Assembly (NCBI GenBank): GCA_017391465.1 | Contig: JAFOYH010000069.1 | Span: forward strand, 1 to 63,644 | Length of the DNA: 63,644 nucleotides | Direction: 5' to 3' | From: Lachnospiraceae bacterium | GTDB taxonomy: Bacteria > Bacillota_A > Clostridia > Lachnospirales > Lachnospiraceae | Part shown: piece after piece, positions 62,644 through 63,644 of the stretch | Layout of the letters: each line of letters begins with the position of its first letter | How positions within the stretch are numbered: position 1 is the stretch's first letter | Position numbers and translations under genes: made by a program | Notes under the pieces: generated by a model | The model's database searches: none | Seen by the model: only the letters and a program-made list of their open reading frames with translations | What the model was told of the DNA's origin: nothing

Positions 62644-63644
62644 ATGTCTAAATCATTATATATTGCAGAAAAACCAAGCGTGGCACGAGAGTTTGCCAAA
62701 GCTTTAAATATAACAGGTAAAAGCTATGACGGTTACATGGAATCTTCAGATTCTGTGGTCACATGGTGTGTCGGACACTTGGTAACGATGAGTTATCCTG
62801 AAAGCTATGATCCGGCACTCAGACGCTGGACCTTAGAAACTCTGCCATTTATTCCAGGTGAATTTAAATATGAGATTATTGATTCTGTCAAAAAACAGTT
62901 TGAGATTGTCAGTCGTCTATTAAATCGTCCGGATGTGGATATAATTTATGTCTGCACCGACTCAGGACGGGAAGGTGAATACATTTATCGTCTTGTAGAT
63001 CAGATGGCAAACGTACATGGAAAGATAAAAAAGCGTGTATGGATCGATTCACAGACAGAAGAAGAAATTCTTCGTGGTATCCGTGAAGCCAAAGACATTT
63101 CCGAGTATGATAATCTGGCAGCATCGGCTTATCTGCGTGCTAAAGAAGATTATCTCATGGGAATAAACTTTTCACGACTTCTTACATTAAAATACGGACC
63201 TTCAATTTCAAATTATTTAAAAACAAAAAGGACGGTGTTGTCTGTAGGACGTGTGATGACCTGTGTATTAGGCATGGTTGTTCGTCGAGAACGAGAAATA
63301 CGGGCATTTGTAAAAACACCATTTTATCGTGTACTTTCCAAAGTAGAAGTTCAGGGGAAAGAAATCGAAGCTGAATGGAAAGCGGTGGAGGGATCCCGTT
63401 ATTTTGGAACACCAGCACTTTATAAAGAGAACGGATTTAAGAAAAAACAGGATGCAGAAAATCTTATCGCCATGTTGGATGCAGAAGCACCACGTGCGAT
63501 GGTGATTGATGACATTTCCAAAAAGAAAGAAAAGAAAAATCCACCGCTTTTATACAATTTGGCGGAACTCCAGAATGAATGTTCCCGAATGTTTAAACTA
63601 AGTCCAGATGAAACATTAAAAGTGGTTCAGGATCTTTATGAGAA
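62644..63644 (+). CDS. topB: DNA topoisomerase III, N-terminal part (runs off window)
   Basis: About 333 residues are visible from ATG 62644 (GGAGGT upstream). The Toprim start LYIAEKPSVAREFAKAL and the acidic CTDSGREGEYIYRLV are clear, followed by the AKEDYLMGINFSRLLT helix and SVGRVMTCVLGMVVRRERE. The usual family pattern is SVGRVQTP, so the MTC form is a variant. The catalytic Tyr domain lies beyond the end. Type IA enzyme for decatenation. Confidence 0.9.
   Translation, partial: MSKSLYIAEKPSVAREFAKALNITGKSYDGYMESSDSVVTWCVGHLVTMSYPESYDPALRRWTLETLPFIPGEFKYEIIDSVKKQFEIVSRLLNRPDVDIIYVCTDSGREGEYIYRLVDQMANVHGKIKKRVWIDSQTEEEILRGIREAKDISEYDNLAASAYLRAKEDYLMGINFSRLLTLKYGPSISNYLKTKRTVLSVGRVMTCVLGMVVRREREIRAFVKTPFYRVLSKVEVQGKEIEAEWKAVEGSRYFGTPALYKENGFKKKQDAENLIAMLDAEAPRAMVIDDISKKKEKKNPPLLYNLAELQNECSRMFKLSPDETLKVVQDLYE

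Overview
The window reads as a chromosomal segment of a low-GC Clostridia bacterium, most likely Lachnospiraceae. The evidence is the six-cysteine SCIFF peptide with its radical SAM maturase, a TIGR04086 membrane protein, a DUF5688 protein, a YkpA-type ABC-F ATPase, a family-2 GalT with a heterodimeric-type LacM, MurT/GatD, HemZ, and AT-rich intergenic DNA with strong GGAGG ribosome sites. This placement is an inference from gene content; no rRNA or tRNA gene was seen.

Positions 1-15000 are an accessory and carbon-metabolism zone with clear decay. It starts with the end of an SDR enzyme, an XRE regulator and an NTF2-like protein. An AraC regulator then diverges from a galactokinase-like protein whose catalytic Asp is replaced by Asn. 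Next come a frameshifted CdaR/PucR-type regulator, a pyrK cut down to its C-terminal third in front of an intact pyrD, and an aspartase-fumarase-malic enzyme run (aspartate to fumarate to malate to pyruvate). Last is a collapsed lactose/galactose operon: galT lacks its catalytic core and is fused to the last 55 codons of lacL, followed by apparently intact lacM, galK and a second AraC regulator. A 38-bp element with 30 identities lies upstream of both the AraC/pseudo-galactokinase pair and galT, tying the two separated gal pieces into one probable regulon.

Positions 15000-38700 are mostly intact: a GNAT, MBL hydrolases, TepA, UppP, FtsK/SpoIIIE, folD-rimO-pgsA-cinA, an unusual lipoprotein, a GntR-ABC transporter operon, adenosine deaminase, two ABC-F proteins and LuxS. 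Two more gene relics occur here: a cysteine desulfidase-like gene with about 320 codons missing, and a 12-codon gene start followed at once by a terminator.

Positions 38800-63644 are housekeeping. MurT/GatD occurs as a variant that appears to have lost all three residues of the glutaminase triad shared between the partners. It is followed by a lactonase, aroC, a candidate small RNA with twin repeats, tgt-yajC, a PHP phosphoesterase, the SCIFF locus, recJ-apt-relA-MBL-hemZ, a DUF5688 protein, hisS-aspS, glyA, a YitT protein behind a probable attenuator leader, a LUD protein, and the start of topB running off the window.

The points most worth following are the pseudo-galactokinase as a possible Gal3-like sensor with its shared operator, the coordinated triad loss in MurT/GatD, the unannotated small RNA upstream of tgt, the YitT leader, and the repeated pattern of internally deleted genes.
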